Notes: generated from the letters alone by a model not told the origin. 64,000 nucleotides of DNA from Dehalococcoidia bacterium (GCA_003562475.1 PWUU01000069.1:50981-114980), one strand, 5' to 3'. Shown: positions 43,532 through 53,243, counted from the stretch's first letter. Made by a program: numbers and translations.

Positions 43532-45230
43532 GCACACTGCGGGAACCGTACCGCGCAACCTGTCCGACTACTGGCGAGTAGACCGTTCCACAGACCGCTC
43601 GCGGGAACTCGCGTCGATCCTCGCGGGCGCGGCTGCGCAAGCCGAGATGGTGCAGCGAGGACTGCGGCGATCGGCTGGTCGCGGCTCGCCGCCCTGCTCC
43701 CAGGCGCCGGTTCTCCTGGACCCCAGGCTGCTGAGTGGCTTCTCCGCACCAATTCCGGGCGACGTGGTGGACTGTGTCGTGGGGCTTGCCATTCGAGAAG
43801 GAGCGTTGAGGGAACTCTCGGCGGCAAGCTCCTCGCTGGAGGAGTGGCCGGACCTCGACGAGAGCAGTCGCAGCGAGTTCGCACAGCTGCACCGCGTGCT
43901 CGAAGAGGTGTATGTCTCGGCGCGAGTCGGGCGCCTCTCGAAGACGCTGGCGGAATACCTCCGGATGATGCGGCAGACGCTGATGCCCTGGGGCATTCCG
44001 GAGGGTGTTCCGGCTGATAGCATCCCATTAACGCGGGAAGGGGTACTCGGACTCTGGATAGGCAGCAGGCTCTATGGAAAGACCGTCCAGGTCCGGATGG
44101 ATGCAGGAGTTCACGGGGCAGTCCTGCATCTTGATGAGCAGGCCGGGGGCTACGTCTCGGAACATGACCCGTTACGCAGGTTGAGGCTCGCCAGGGATAT
44201 CTGGAGATGGCTGGACACGCTGCCCGCGGTATCTCAGGACATCTCCGCATGGTGGTCCTTTGGGGAGGGCGCTGAAGGGCACGAGGGCGAGTATGTGGAA
44301 AACCGGCAGCAATTGCGCAAGAACGCTCGTGGCGGAGGAGAAGCGAGCAGGCTGCTGGACCTGATGCAGACCGAAAGCGAAGTGTCGGCACAGTCGACAG
44401 TGGACTTCCGGGAGCAGAGGGGAGCGAACGGCGGCGCAGTCGAGGTCGTCACCGATGCGCTGCGTGAACAGGGGATCCGCGCGGCAGTCACCGCGATCAA
44501 GAACGCCCAGTTCGATCCTGCGGAATATGAGCGGGTACGAAGCGAGACAGCCCGGGAGATAGAATCCGTGCGGCGGGTCTTCTCGCGTCTGGATGAGGCG
44601 AGGTCGCGCTGGCGACACGGCCTGCGGCGAGGCAAACTCGATGGCAGAGGGCTGACACGTCTGTCTGCAGGCAAGACCAGCGTCTTCAAGCGTCGCGATA
44701 GAAACCAGGGCTGCTCGATGGCGCTGGTGTTCCTGGTTGATGTCTCCGCTTCGATGCGCTCGCACATGCCGGTTGTCAATCGTGCTGCCTGCGTGGTCGC
44801 CGAGGCATTGCGCGACCTCGCGCCACGAGTGTGGTATGAGGTGTTGACGTATACCAGCGGCGGGCTGCATCAGGGGGCGCCGGTGCAGTTGACGAGGCTC
44901 GCAGCTACGGGCACACTGCTCTCCCTGCGCGACGTATGGAGCGACGGCGGCACTCCGACGGGAGAGGCGATAGCGGCAGCGATGCTCGTCCTCAGGCGCC
45001 GGTGTGCGGAGCGCAAGCTCGTGCTGCACTTCACCGACGGTCACCCGAAGGACTCATATGTCGTGAGGCAGGCGCTCGAGTTGGGCCGGCGGTTGGGAAT
45101 AGATGTTCTCACGATTTCGGTAGGGGCTCCCCAGGATACACTGTATGGCGAGGGCAGATGTGAAGTCGCCTATTCGGTCACGGAGCTACCATTTGTGCTC
45201 ACGCGCCTGCTCCCGCGACTGTATCACTAG
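43506..45230 (+). CDS. VWA-domain protein (CobT/NorD-like), partner of the MoxR ATPase
   Basis: The 574-residue protein has a long helical N-terminal part and a C-terminal von Willebrand A domain with a complete MIDAS: DVSAS at residues 412-416, the Thr in SDGGTPTGEAI, and the Asp in HFTDGHP. The preceding segment RLSAGKTSVFKRRDRNQG resembles the CobT family just ahead of its VWA domain. It overlaps the MoxR gene by 26 bp. A frame open from 43392 exists, but ATG 43506 gives the expected polar start MSSKKTKAEH. Such pairs remodel or metallate a client protein, which is not evident here. Confidence 0.85.
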   Translation: MSSKKTKAEHTAGTVPRNLSDYWRVDRSTDRSRELASILAGAAAQAEMVQRGLRRSAGRGSPPCSQAPVLLDPRLLSGFSAPIPGDVVDCVVGLAIREGALRELSAASSSLEEWPDLDESSRSEFAQLHRVLEEVYVSARVGRLSKTLAEYLRMMRQTLMPWGIPEGVPADSIPLTREGVLGLWIGSRLYGKTVQVRMDAGVHGAVLHLDEQAGGYVSEHDPLRRLRLARDIWRWLDTLPAVSQDISAWWSFGEGAEGHEGEYVENRQQLRKNARGGGEASRLLDLMQTESEVSAQSTVDFREQRGANGGAVEVVTDALREQGIRAAVTAIKNAQFDPAEYERVRSETAREIESVRRVFSRLDEARSRWRHGLRRGKLDGRGLTRLSAGKTSVFKRRDRNQGCSMALVFLVDVSASMRSHMPVVNRAACVVAEALRDLAPRVWYEVLTYTSGGLHQGAPVQLTRLAATGTLLSLRDVWSDGGTPTGEAIAAAMLVLRRRCAERKLVLHFTDGHPKDSYVVRQALELGRRLGIDVLTISVGAPQDTLYGEGRCEVAYSVTELPFVLTRLLPRLYH

Positions 45231-45240
45231 GGACGGAGAG

Positions 45241-45483
45241 CTACGCATTATCGGAATTCTCAAGCGCTCGCCGGGCCTCTTCAATCTCCGACTCGTCGGG
45301 CATCCTGTTGCGCGACTCGACATACTCTTCGAGCATGCGTCGCTCCTTGTGCCGCTGCAGCAACGTTTGCGCGCCCCGGGCGAAGAACTGGCTAAGCGTC
45401 TCTCCTCGCAACCGTCTCTGTTCTTCTGCTTCTGCCAGGAGCCTGGCAGAAACCGTAATCTCGATCGTGATCTTATCGTCCAC
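45241..45483 (-). CDS. Ribbon-helix-helix (CopG/Arc-like) protein
   Basis: This 80-residue protein begins with a beta-strand pattern (KITIEITVSARLLAEAEEQ) and a helix-turn-helix-like ETLSQFFARGAQTLLQRH, typical of ribbon-helix-helix DNA-binding or antitoxin proteins, then a charged tail. The start is GTG 45483 with GAGGAG upstream. No toxin gene is adjacent; the neighbour is the convergent VWA gene, 10 bp away. It may be an orphan antitoxin or a local regulator. Confidence 0.7.
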   Translation of the reverse strand: MDDKITIEITVSARLLAEAEEQRRLRGETLSQFFARGAQTLLQRHKERRMLEEYVESRNRMPDESEIEEARRALENSDNA

Positions 45484-45639
45484 GTACCACGCTCCTCAGG
45501 GGTTCAACATCCCAGCCATTATAGCGCGCCGACTGCAGATGAGGACAACGCGACCGCAACGCCGGCAAGCGCGCATTGACCAGGCGACGCGGCGCCCTTA
45601 TACTCTTGGAGGTCTTGCCTGTGATTTCGAAGGAAACCC

Positions 45640-46635
45640 ATGGGTTCTGAATCGAGGGCCAACGAAGACAGCGTGCCGGGATACCGGCGAGGTGGCGACA
45701 GCCCAGCCTCTTTCAAAGTTGCCGCCGTCCAGGCGGCCCCAGTCTTTCTTGACAGAGACGCCACCATCGAGAAAGGCTGCGGGCTCATTGCACAGGTGGC
45801 TGCAGCCGGCGCGAAACTCGCGGTGTTTCCTGAGACGTGGATTCCGGGATACCCGGTGTGGACAAATGCCGACTCGCGGTGGAACTACAAGCCGTCCAAG
45901 AAGCTGTATGGACAGCTCTACCGCAATTCGGTGGACGTTCCCGGTCCGGCGGTGAATCGATTGTGTGAGGCAGCGCGCGAGCAAGAAGTCGCCGTGGTGA
46001 TGGGCATCAATGAACGCACAGTCACCGGCACCCTGTACAACTCAATGCTGTTCATTGATTGCGACGGCACCCTGCTCGGTATCCACCGTAAGCTCGTGCC
46101 TACGTATCACGAGCGTATGGTGTGGGGCAGGGGGGACGGCTCCACCCTATCAGTGTTCGATTCATCGGTCGGCCGGCTAGGCGGCCTCGTATGCTGGGAG
46201 CACTGGATGCCGCTCGCGCGCTACACGCTTTACGCACAGGGGGAGCAGGTGCATGCTGCCGTCTGGCCGAGTGCGCCCGAGACGTTCCTGTTGGCGTGCC
46301 GCGCGATGGCGTTTGAGGGACGCGTCTTCGTAGTGGCGGCCGCGAACTACCTCACGAAATCCATGCTTCCTGCGGATTTTCCTCTGGCCAGGGAGATGGA
46401 GGGGTTCCCGGAACAAATCTGCCTGGGGGGCAGTGCGATCATCGGCCCGGATGCGCGGTTCATCGCCGGACCGGTCTACGATTGCGAGACCGTCGTCTAC
46501 GGCGATATCGACCTGAGCCGGATACCGGAGGAGAAAGAACTGCTGGATGTGGCCGGGCACTATGCCCGACCAGACGTGTTCTCCCTCTCGGTGAACCGTC
46601 GGCGGATGGATGTCGTACAGTCCGCCGACTTCTAG
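45640..46635 (+). CDS. Nitrilase-superfamily carbon-nitrogen hydrolase (copy 1)
   Basis: The 331-residue protein carries the Glu-Lys-Cys triad of true nitrilases: Glu65 (FPETW), Lys151 (HRKLVPT) and Cys185 (LVCWEH). The CWEH context and the length match the aliphatic/aryl nitrilase branch rather than amidases. Nitriles would be converted to acids plus ammonia. Its N-terminal 24 residues (SRANEDSVPGYRRGG region) are not conserved with copy 2, so a later start is possible. It is convergent with asd (4 bp gap). A second nitrilase lies at 54.7 kb. Confidence 0.92.
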   Translation: MGSESRANEDSVPGYRRGGDSPASFKVAAVQAAPVFLDRDATIEKGCGLIAQVAAAGAKLAVFPETWIPGYPVWTNADSRWNYKPSKKLYGQLYRNSVDVPGPAVNRLCEAAREQEVAVVMGINERTVTGTLYNSMLFIDCDGTLLGIHRKLVPTYHERMVWGRGDGSTLSVFDSSVGRLGGLVCWEHWMPLARYTLYAQGEQVHAAVWPSAPETFLLACRAMAFEGRVFVVAAANYLTKSMLPADFPLAREMEGFPEQICLGGSAIIGPDARFIAGPVYDCETVVYGDIDLSRIPEEKELLDVAGHYARPDVFSLSVNRRRMDVVQSADF

Positions 46636-46639
46636 CAGA

Positions 46640-47722
46640 TCACTTTCCTATGTAGCCGTCGCGTATCAGCATCTCGGCCACGAGCACTGCGCCTCTGGCC
46701 GCACCCATCTTGGTGTTGTGCGAGACGAGCACGTACTTGAGGCCATTCTCCAGCACGTGGTCCGGCCGGATGCGCCCGACGGTAGTGGCCATACCACCAT
46801 CGTTGTCCCTGTCGAGGCGAGGCTGAGGACGGAAAGGGTCCTCGTTCACCACTATCATCTGTTGTGGCGCCGAGGGGAGTCCGGAGATGTCGTCTCCTCC
46901 GGCGAACTCCCGCATCGCCTTGATGGCGGAGGAGACATCACAGGGCTTCCGGGTGGCAACCAACACGGCCTCGGTGTGTCCCTCGAGCACGGCGACGCGG
47001 GTGCAGGTGCAGGTGACGCCGAACGGGGCGGCTTGTATCACATCACCTTGAAGCTGCCCCAGGAGCTTCTGTGTCTCCGTCTCCACCTTTTCTTCCTCGC
47101 CCGGAATGTATGGAATGACGTTATCAAGGATGTCGAGCCCGATGACTCCGGGGCTGCGACCTGCGCCGGACATGGCCTGTAGTGACGTCATGACAACGGA
47201 ATTGATGCCGAAAACCTCGTTCAGCGGCTTCAGCGTGATGGCGAGCCCACAGGTCGTACAGTTTGGTGTCGGGGTGATGAAGCCCTGCCATCCACGGCGC
47301 ACCCTTTGTGTCTCGAGCAGACGGGCGTGGTCGGCATTGACGCCGGGTATGAGTATCGGCACATCCTTATCGTAGCGGAACGCCGATGCCGTGCTGATGA
47401 CGGGCACCTTGGCCGCGTACTTCGGTTCGAGCATCTTGGCGGGACCGGACTCCATGGCTGTGAACACAATGTCGACTTCCCCGGTGGAGAGAGCGGCAGC
47501 GTTCGCCACCGGCATGTCCATGACCTCCTCGACAGGAGGCTCGTCGCAAAACCAGCGGAGGGCGCCTGAGGATCGATCGGTGATGGCATTGCGATAGGTC
47601 TGGCCGGCCGACCGCTCTGATGCCGCAAGAGCGTTCACCCGTATCCAGGGGTGTTCCTTGAGAGCCACGAGGAATTGCTGACCGACTATTCCGGTGGCTC
47701 CGACTACTGCAGCCCTGATCAT
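46640..47722 (-). CDS. asd: Aspartate-semialdehyde dehydrogenase (archaeal/fungal type)
   Basis: The enzyme reduces aspartyl phosphate to aspartate semialdehyde with NADPH. The 360-residue protein has the nucleotide motif AVVGATGIVGQQF at the start, the catalytic Cys155 in TPTPNCTTCG and a His in VLEGHTEAV. The PNCTT signature marks the archaeal/fungal branch, which also contains malonyl-CoA reductases of Sulfolobales, so that alternative should be kept in mind. lysC at 6.8 kb supports the biosynthetic role. GGGAGGA lies upstream of ATG 47722. Confidence 0.93.
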   Translation of the reverse strand: MIRAAVVGATGIVGQQFLVALKEHPWIRVNALAASERSAGQTYRNAITDRSSGALRWFCDEPPVEEVMDMPVANAAALSTGEVDIVFTAMESGPAKMLEPKYAAKVPVISTASAFRYDKDVPILIPGVNADHARLLETQRVRRGWQGFITPTPNCTTCGLAITLKPLNEVFGINSVVMTSLQAMSGAGRSPGVIGLDILDNVIPYIPGEEEKVETETQKLLGQLQGDVIQAAPFGVTCTCTRVAVLEGHTEAVLVATRKPCDVSSAIKAMREFAGGDDISGLPSAPQQMIVVNEDPFRPQPRLDRDNDGGMATTVGRIRPDHVLENGLKYVLVSHNTKMGAARGAVLVAEMLIRDGYIGK

Positions 47723-47886
47723 GGTGGCGTCCTCCCGTGGCTTTATGAGCCGTAAAGTGTATCACACACGACCGTTCCGCAAGGCGCGGGAGGAACACCG
47801 CCGCGCGAAAGAAGACTGCAGGAGCCTGATTGGGGCAGGTATAGTAGAATTGGCGACCGAGGGCACTACGTTTGGCAAGGAGCAAG

Positions 47887-49323
47887 ATGAGTACATCCAA
47901 CCTCGATGCGGTATTCAACCCTCGTTCGATAGCGATTGTGGGGGTCTCCACGAAGGCGCCTCTTGATCAACTGGGAGGCAACAGCTATCTGGATGCGATG
48001 ATACGGTGCGGGTACAAGGGCGAGCTCTATCCGGTCAACCCCAGGGGCGGAGAAATGCGGGGCCTGCCGGTGTATCCGGGCGTGGAGGATATCCCGGGAC
48101 CGGTGGACTACGTCGTTTCGGCAATCCCTGCTGCCGGGGCAGTACAGTTGACACAAGACTGCGCGGCCAAAGGAGTGAAGGCGGTCCATTTCTTCACATC
48201 GGGCTTCTCCGAGACGGGACAGGACGAGGGGATACGGCTTGAGAAAGATGTCCTCGCGATTGCGCGACAACACGGGATTCGGATCATCGGCCCCAACTGC
48301 ATGGGGGTTTACGCGCCGGGATCGGGGATGTCGTTTCTCTCCGATCTGTCCAGTGACAGCGGACCTGTTGGTGTCATCTGCCAGAGCGGGGGCAACGCCA
48401 TCTACGTCGCGCGCGAAGCCGCCTGTCGAGGAGTTCGCTTCAGCAAGGTGGTGTCGTATGGAAACGCAAGTGACGTGAACGAGTCTGACCTGATGGAGCA
48501 CATGGCTGATGATCCGGAGACGGGCATAATCCTGGCGTACATTGAGGGCGTGAAGGACGGCCTACGCTTCAGACAAGCCCTCGAGCGCGCCGCGCGACAC
48601 AAGCCCGTCGTAGTGCTGAAGGTGGGAGTAACCGAGTCGGGCGCCCGGGCTGCTGCGTCGCATACGGGAGCTCTCGCCGGAAAGGATATGCTGTGGGATG
48701 CGCTCCTGCAGCAGGTCAATGCAGTGCGGGCGCACACCATCGAAGAGTGGATCGACATGGCGGTCACGTTCACATTCTTCTCGAGCCCCCCGGGCAGACG
48801 GGTGGCGATTCTCGGTCTGGGGGGTGGCGCCACGGTGCTGGCCGGCGACGAGGCGGCCAAGGAAGGCCTTGAGATACCCGGGATTCCCGAGGAGATGCGG
48901 CGCCAGACTGCGAGGTTGCTGGGCTCGGAGGCGGGCACCATCATCAACAACCCCATGGATCTGTCGGCAGAGGCGTGGAGGGTTGGTTACTATCCGGTGC
49001 TGAAAGAGTTCAGCGAGTACGAGGATATCGATTTCTCCCTTGTCCATCTCTCTGTGGGACTCATTGCACGGCCGCCCGAACTGCATTCGAAGATCTGGAA
49101 CAAGCTCATAGTTGACGTAGTGCGGGCGCACGCGGACTTCCGCAAGCCGGTGGTCGTCGTTACCCAGATGTTGACGTTCCCGGAGCACTACGAGTGGATG
49201 ATTCAGGCACGGGAGAAATGCTACACAGCCGGCATAGCGGTGTACAATTCGATACGCCATGCGGCCCGATCGATCATCCGTCTGCAGCGCTACTCCGAGA
49301 GAAAACGCGTGTCAGCTCCTTGA
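47887..49323 (+). CDS. NDP-forming acyl-CoA synthetase, alpha-type subunit
   Basis: The 478-residue protein has the CoA-binding domain (FNPRSIAIVGVSTK) and the succinyl-CoA-ligase-like domains of ADP-forming acyl-CoA synthetases. They include the phosphohistidine segment ASHTGALAGKD near residue 260 and GGGATVLAGDEAAKEG. There is no ATP-grasp beta domain, and none is adjacent, so a separate beta subunit must be encoded elsewhere or the protein has a different role. Such enzymes conserve energy when acyl-CoAs are cleaved. ATG 47887 is preceded by AAGGAG; the TTG at 47872 is less likely. It is convergent with mutL (5 bp). Confidence 0.87.
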   Translation: MSTSNLDAVFNPRSIAIVGVSTKAPLDQLGGNSYLDAMIRCGYKGELYPVNPRGGEMRGLPVYPGVEDIPGPVDYVVSAIPAAGAVQLTQDCAAKGVKAVHFFTSGFSETGQDEGIRLEKDVLAIARQHGIRIIGPNCMGVYAPGSGMSFLSDLSSDSGPVGVICQSGGNAIYVAREAACRGVRFSKVVSYGNASDVNESDLMEHMADDPETGIILAYIEGVKDGLRFRQALERAARHKPVVVLKVGVTESGARAAASHTGALAGKDMLWDALLQQVNAVRAHTIEEWIDMAVTFTFFSSPPGRRVAILGLGGGATVLAGDEAAKEGLEIPGIPEEMRRQTARLLGSEAGTIINNPMDLSAEAWRVGYYPVLKEFSEYEDIDFSLVHLSVGLIARPPELHSKIWNKLIVDVVRAHADFRKPVVVVTQMLTFPEHYEWMIQAREKCYTAGIAVYNSIRHAARSIIRLQRYSERKRVSAP

Positions 49324-49328
49324 GCCCG

Positions 49329-51023
49329 TCAGGCACGCCGTCCAAAGAGCTTCTCAAGTTGTGTGCTGTCGAACCGTACGATGGTCGGCCTTCCGTGGGG
49401 ACAGGTTCGCGGCTGGGCGCATTCCTCGAGCTGGCGTACCAGTTGCCTCATCTCCTCCTGTGTCAGGCGGTGGCCTGCCCGTACCGCGGCATGGCATGCG
49501 ATTGTTGTGGCGAGTCGCTCAAAGCGTCCCTGGCGGCTCGCCTCAGACAGTTCGTGCAGCATATCGCGCATGATGGCCTGGGCATCAGAGTCCGCGAGGA
49601 CTGCAGGGACGGTGCGAAGGAGGTAGGTGCGCTGGCCGAAGTGGTCGATCGAGAACCCCATCTTCGAAAGGTCGTCGATCAGCGTGGCAAGCACCGCGTC
49701 CTCGGAGGGGCTGAACTCGATGGTCACCGGTTGAAGGAGCCCCTGGGCTTCGGGAGTGCGACCGGACCTGCGGTCTGCCAGGCGGTCGTAGACGACTCGC
49801 TCGTGTGCGGCATGCTGGTCGATGAGATACAGGCCATCAGGTCCTTCTGCGGCGATGTAGGTGCCGAGCACCTGGCCGAGTATGCGCAGGGGAGGAAGCA
49901 ACCCGGAGTCCGGCAATGGGATGGCACTGTCCTGTGCAGAAGGCGGTTCCGGCAGCGGCTCGCCCACTACCCACCGGCCTTGTGTGCCGGTTGCGGGCAA
50001 CGACAGGTAACGCGAGTCGGTTGCCACCCTGGTGTCTGCGAGGGCTGCCTTGACCGCGTCTCGAACAAGTCTGAAGATGGTGTGTTCCTCCGCGAACTTC
50101 ACCTGGGCCTTACTCGGATGGACGTTCACGTCGACCCGGTCGGGTGGCACCTTGAGGTTGAGTATGACGATGGCGTTTCGCCCCTCCGCGATCAGACCAT
50201 GGTAGGCGTCGTCGATGGCTCGCTGCAGAAGCGGACTCCGAACCCAACGATGGTTCACAAAAGTGCTCTGGTGTCCGCGGCCAGACCTGGAGAGCGAGGC
50301 CGGTGCCGCAAGCCCGGTGACACCTGGTGAATCCGAGAGTGACTCGACCCGGACCATGGCCCGCGCGAGCTCGGCACCGTAGAGTTGAGCGACGACGTCG
50401 CGGAGGTCTCCATTCCCCGGGGTGCGAAGTGCAAGTCTATCCTCAAGCAGAAGACTGAACGCGACGGACGGGAAGGCCAGGGCGTACTGGCTCGCCACCT
50501 GGGCGTTGTGACCGTTCTCGGTAGCCTCGGACTTGAGGAACTTGAGTCGGGCCGGGAAATGGCGGAAGAGTCGCCGGACCGCGATCGTAGTACCCCGCGC
50601 TCGCGGCCTTCCCTCTCGCTGCTTGACAGCGCCCCCATGAATATAGAGATAGCTGCCGAGCGCTCCATCCCCTGTGCTGGTTGAGACTTCGACGGCGGCA
50701 ACCGCCGCGACGCTGGGCAATGCTTCGCCTCGGAATCCGAGCGTGTGCACGTTGACGAGGTCGTCCAGCGACGCAATCTTGCTCGTTGCGTGGCGCAGGA
50801 AGGCCATCTCAACCTGCGAGGCGTCGATGCCCCTTCCGTTGTCGGCAACACTGATCAGTACGGCGCCACCGCCCCGACACTCGATATCAACTCTGTCGGC
50901 AGCGGCATCCAGCGAGTTCTCAACGAGCTCCTTGACCACGGACGCAGGGCGCTCGATGACCTCTCCTGCTGCGATACGGGAGACTACTTCAGAAGGCAAT
51001 ATGTGGAGGTCCACCACAGGCAA
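49329..51023 (-). CDS. mutL: DNA mismatch repair protein MutL
   Basis: MutL couples MutS to strand excision. The 564-residue protein has the GHKL ATPase motifs VVKELVENSLDA, DNGRGI and TLGFRGEALPSVAAV. It has a C-terminal domain of the endonuclease class, with DQHAAHERVVYD, ACHAAVRAGHRL and CPHGRPTIVRF. The metal motif normally reads DQHAx2Ex4E; here the last Glu is Asp. Endonuclease MutL fits an organism without MutH. It follows uvrD by 34 bp on the same strand. mutS is not in the window. Confidence 0.95.
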   Translation of the reverse strand: MPVVDLHILPSEVVSRIAAGEVIERPASVVKELVENSLDAAADRVDIECRGGGAVLISVADNGRGIDASQVEMAFLRHATSKIASLDDLVNVHTLGFRGEALPSVAAVAAVEVSTSTGDGALGSYLYIHGGAVKQREGRPRARGTTIAVRRLFRHFPARLKFLKSEATENGHNAQVASQYALAFPSVAFSLLLEDRLALRTPGNGDLRDVVAQLYGAELARAMVRVESLSDSPGVTGLAAPASLSRSGRGHQSTFVNHRWVRSPLLQRAIDDAYHGLIAEGRNAIVILNLKVPPDRVDVNVHPSKAQVKFAEEHTIFRLVRDAVKAALADTRVATDSRYLSLPATGTQGRWVVGEPLPEPPSAQDSAIPLPDSGLLPPLRILGQVLGTYIAAEGPDGLYLIDQHAAHERVVYDRLADRRSGRTPEAQGLLQPVTIEFSPSEDAVLATLIDDLSKMGFSIDHFGQRTYLLRTVPAVLADSDAQAIMRDMLHELSEASRQGRFERLATTIACHAAVRAGHRLTQEEMRQLVRQLEECAQPRTCPHGRPTIVRFDSTQLEKLFGRRA

Positions 51024-51057
51024 GTTTACACGGTGGCGTGTAAGAAGTCAATAGTCC

Positions 51058-53229
51058 TCACGGCACGCCGTCGAATCTCTCCACCTTCTCGAGGTGTGCC
51101 AGGCTCAGCAGCAGGCGCTTGACGCCCGTGTCCTGGAAAGAGACGGTGAAGACGAGGTCGCTTTTGTCCGGAAAGCAATCCATGACGACGCCCTGGCCGA
51201 ACTTCTTGTGGAAGACCCAGTCGCCGACACGGAACTCCTCATCGCTCATGCTGTAGGCGAGTGGCTGTGACCTGATCACCTGGCTCAGGTCGACCTCCTC
51301 GTCCTCCCACAGCCCGCGCGTGCTGATGAGGTCGGGGCTTATGCGCCCCAGGTAGCGAGAGGGCGGGTTGGCGAGTCCGTTCCCAAACAGGCTTCTCCGG
51401 TGTGCGCGGGAGAGGAACAGATAGCGCTGTGCTCGAGTGATTCCAACGTAGCACAGACGGCACTCCTCCTCCATGTCTGCAGGATCCTCAAAAGACTTCC
51501 GGTGGGGCAGTACGCCATCTTCCATTCCCACGATGAACACGGCGGGAAACTCGAGCCCCTTCGCCTGGTGCAGCGTGATGAGCGTCACCGCATCAGAGGA
51601 GGCATCCATCTCGTCGACATCGGACACGAGGCTCACCTTCTCGAGAAAGGCGGCCAGGGCCTCGTCGGGCGCCATGTCGGCATACTCTGTGGCGACACCC
51701 CTCAACTCCTGCACATTCTGCCAGCGATCCTCTCCGTTCTCGCCGTCCATGAGGTACTCGCGGTATGCCGTCTGAAACAGTATGTCATCGATGAGGTCCG
51801 GCAACGAGGTTCGATGACTCTTCCGGATGAGGCTGTTGAGCGTCGTGAGGAACCGGTTGAGCGCATTGCTCGCCCTGGCAGCGAGATCCTTCTGCTGTGC
51901 CATCTGCGAGAGGGCCTCATACAGAGAGATCTCGCGCTCCGCTGCCCAGAACTGGAGCTTGATAAGCGTGCCCTGGCCGATTCCTCTCCCGGGAGTATTG
52001 ATGATGCGGCAGAGGCTGATGCTGTCATGACGATTATTCAGCACTCGCAGATAGGCGACGATGTCCTTTATCTCCTGTCTGCGATAGAAACGGGTCCCGC
52101 CAACAAGGCGATAGGGTACGCCAAACCGCACGAGGCTTTCCTCGATCGTGCGGGATTGCGCGTTGACACGGTACAACACGGCACAGTCTCCGTAGCAAAG
52201 CCCCTCCCGACGGACGAGTTTCTCGATGGTGTGGACTACGAATTGAGCCTCGTCCTTCTCGTTCAGGCATTCGGTGAGAACTACGGGCTTGCCGACATCG
52301 TTCTGAGTCCAGAGGTCCTTGTCCTTCCGCAGCGCGTTCGCAGTAATGACCTGCGTCGCAGCCTTAAGTATGGTCTGTGAGGAGCGGTAATTCTGTTCCA
52401 GCATCACCACCTTGGCGTCGGGATACTCCCTCTCGAAGCTCAGGATGTTGCGCAGGTCGGCGGAGCGCCACGAATAGATAGACTGGTCCGGGTCGCCAAC
52501 TACGCAAAGGTTGCGGTGTTTGGCTGCAAGCAGTTTGACAATCTCAAACTGGGCAAGGTTCGTATCCTGGAATTCGTCGACCAGTATGTGTACAAAGCGG
52601 TCCTGATAGTGTTCCAGGATGTCCGGGCGCGTCTCGAACAGGCGAACCGTCTTGAGCAGGATATCGTCGAAGTCCACTGCGTCGCTCTGGTCAAGCAGCG
52701 ACTGGTACCGCTGGTAGACCCTCTGCACAATCTCCTCGAAGTAGCTATCGACTCCCTGGGCATGACGCTGTTCCGAGAGAAGGCGGCTCTTAGCCGCGCT
52801 GATAGATGATTGGATGAGTCGTGGCGAGTACTGCTTGGGGTCAAGCTTCAGCTCGGTCATGCTCTGCTTGATGAGATTGATCTGATCATCATCGTCGTAG
52901 ATAACAAATCCACGGCTTACCCCGACGGCTTGACCGTCTGTGCGGAGGAGGCGGCAGCAGACGGCATGGAATGTCCCGATTGTGAGGTGATCCGATGCGT
53001 GGTGCAGGGAATGCACGAGCCGTTCCTTCATCTCCCGCGCAGCCTTGTTGGTGAAGGTGACTGCCAGAACGTTCCGGGGATTCACCGCGCAGACCGAGAC
53101 CAGGTAGGCGATACGGCTGGTGATGACCCGGGTCTTCCCGCTTCCGGGGCCGGCGATAATCAACATGGGACCGCTGCAGGTCTCGGCAGCCTCTCGCTGT
53201 GCGAGATTCAGGGAAACCAGTAGATCCAT
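51058..53229 (-). CDS. pcrA: UvrD/PcrA-type DNA helicase
   Basis: This SF1A 3'-5' helicase acts in repair and replication. The 723-residue protein has the Q motif and Walker A at the start (NLAQREAAETCSGPMLIIAG, then PGSGKT), motif II VDEFQDTNLAQ, motif III GDPDQSIYSWR, motif V TLHQAKGLEFPAVFIVG and motif VI VGITRAQRYLFLS. The C-terminal FRVGDWVFHKKFGQGVVMD is the PcrA/UvrD Tudor-like RNA-polymerase-binding region. It heads a pair with mutL. An excellent extended -10 sits 15 bp upstream, giving a very short leader. Confidence 0.96.
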   Translation of the reverse strand: MDLLVSLNLAQREAAETCSGPMLIIAGPGSGKTRVITSRIAYLVSVCAVNPRNVLAVTFTNKAAREMKERLVHSLHHASDHLTIGTFHAVCCRLLRTDGQAVGVSRGFVIYDDDDQINLIKQSMTELKLDPKQYSPRLIQSSISAAKSRLLSEQRHAQGVDSYFEEIVQRVYQRYQSLLDQSDAVDFDDILLKTVRLFETRPDILEHYQDRFVHILVDEFQDTNLAQFEIVKLLAAKHRNLCVVGDPDQSIYSWRSADLRNILSFEREYPDAKVVMLEQNYRSSQTILKAATQVITANALRKDKDLWTQNDVGKPVVLTECLNEKDEAQFVVHTIEKLVRREGLCYGDCAVLYRVNAQSRTIEESLVRFGVPYRLVGGTRFYRRQEIKDIVAYLRVLNNRHDSISLCRIINTPGRGIGQGTLIKLQFWAAEREISLYEALSQMAQQKDLAARASNALNRFLTTLNSLIRKSHRTSLPDLIDDILFQTAYREYLMDGENGEDRWQNVQELRGVATEYADMAPDEALAAFLEKVSLVSDVDEMDASSDAVTLITLHQAKGLEFPAVFIVGMEDGVLPHRKSFEDPADMEEECRLCYVGITRAQRYLFLSRAHRRSLFGNGLANPPSRYLGRISPDLISTRGLWEDEEVDLSQVIRSQPLAYSMSDEEFRVGDWVFHKKFGQGVVMDCFPDKSDLVFTVSFQDTGVKRLLLSLAHLEKVERFDGVP

Positions 53230-53243
53230 GGCGAATACCAGCG

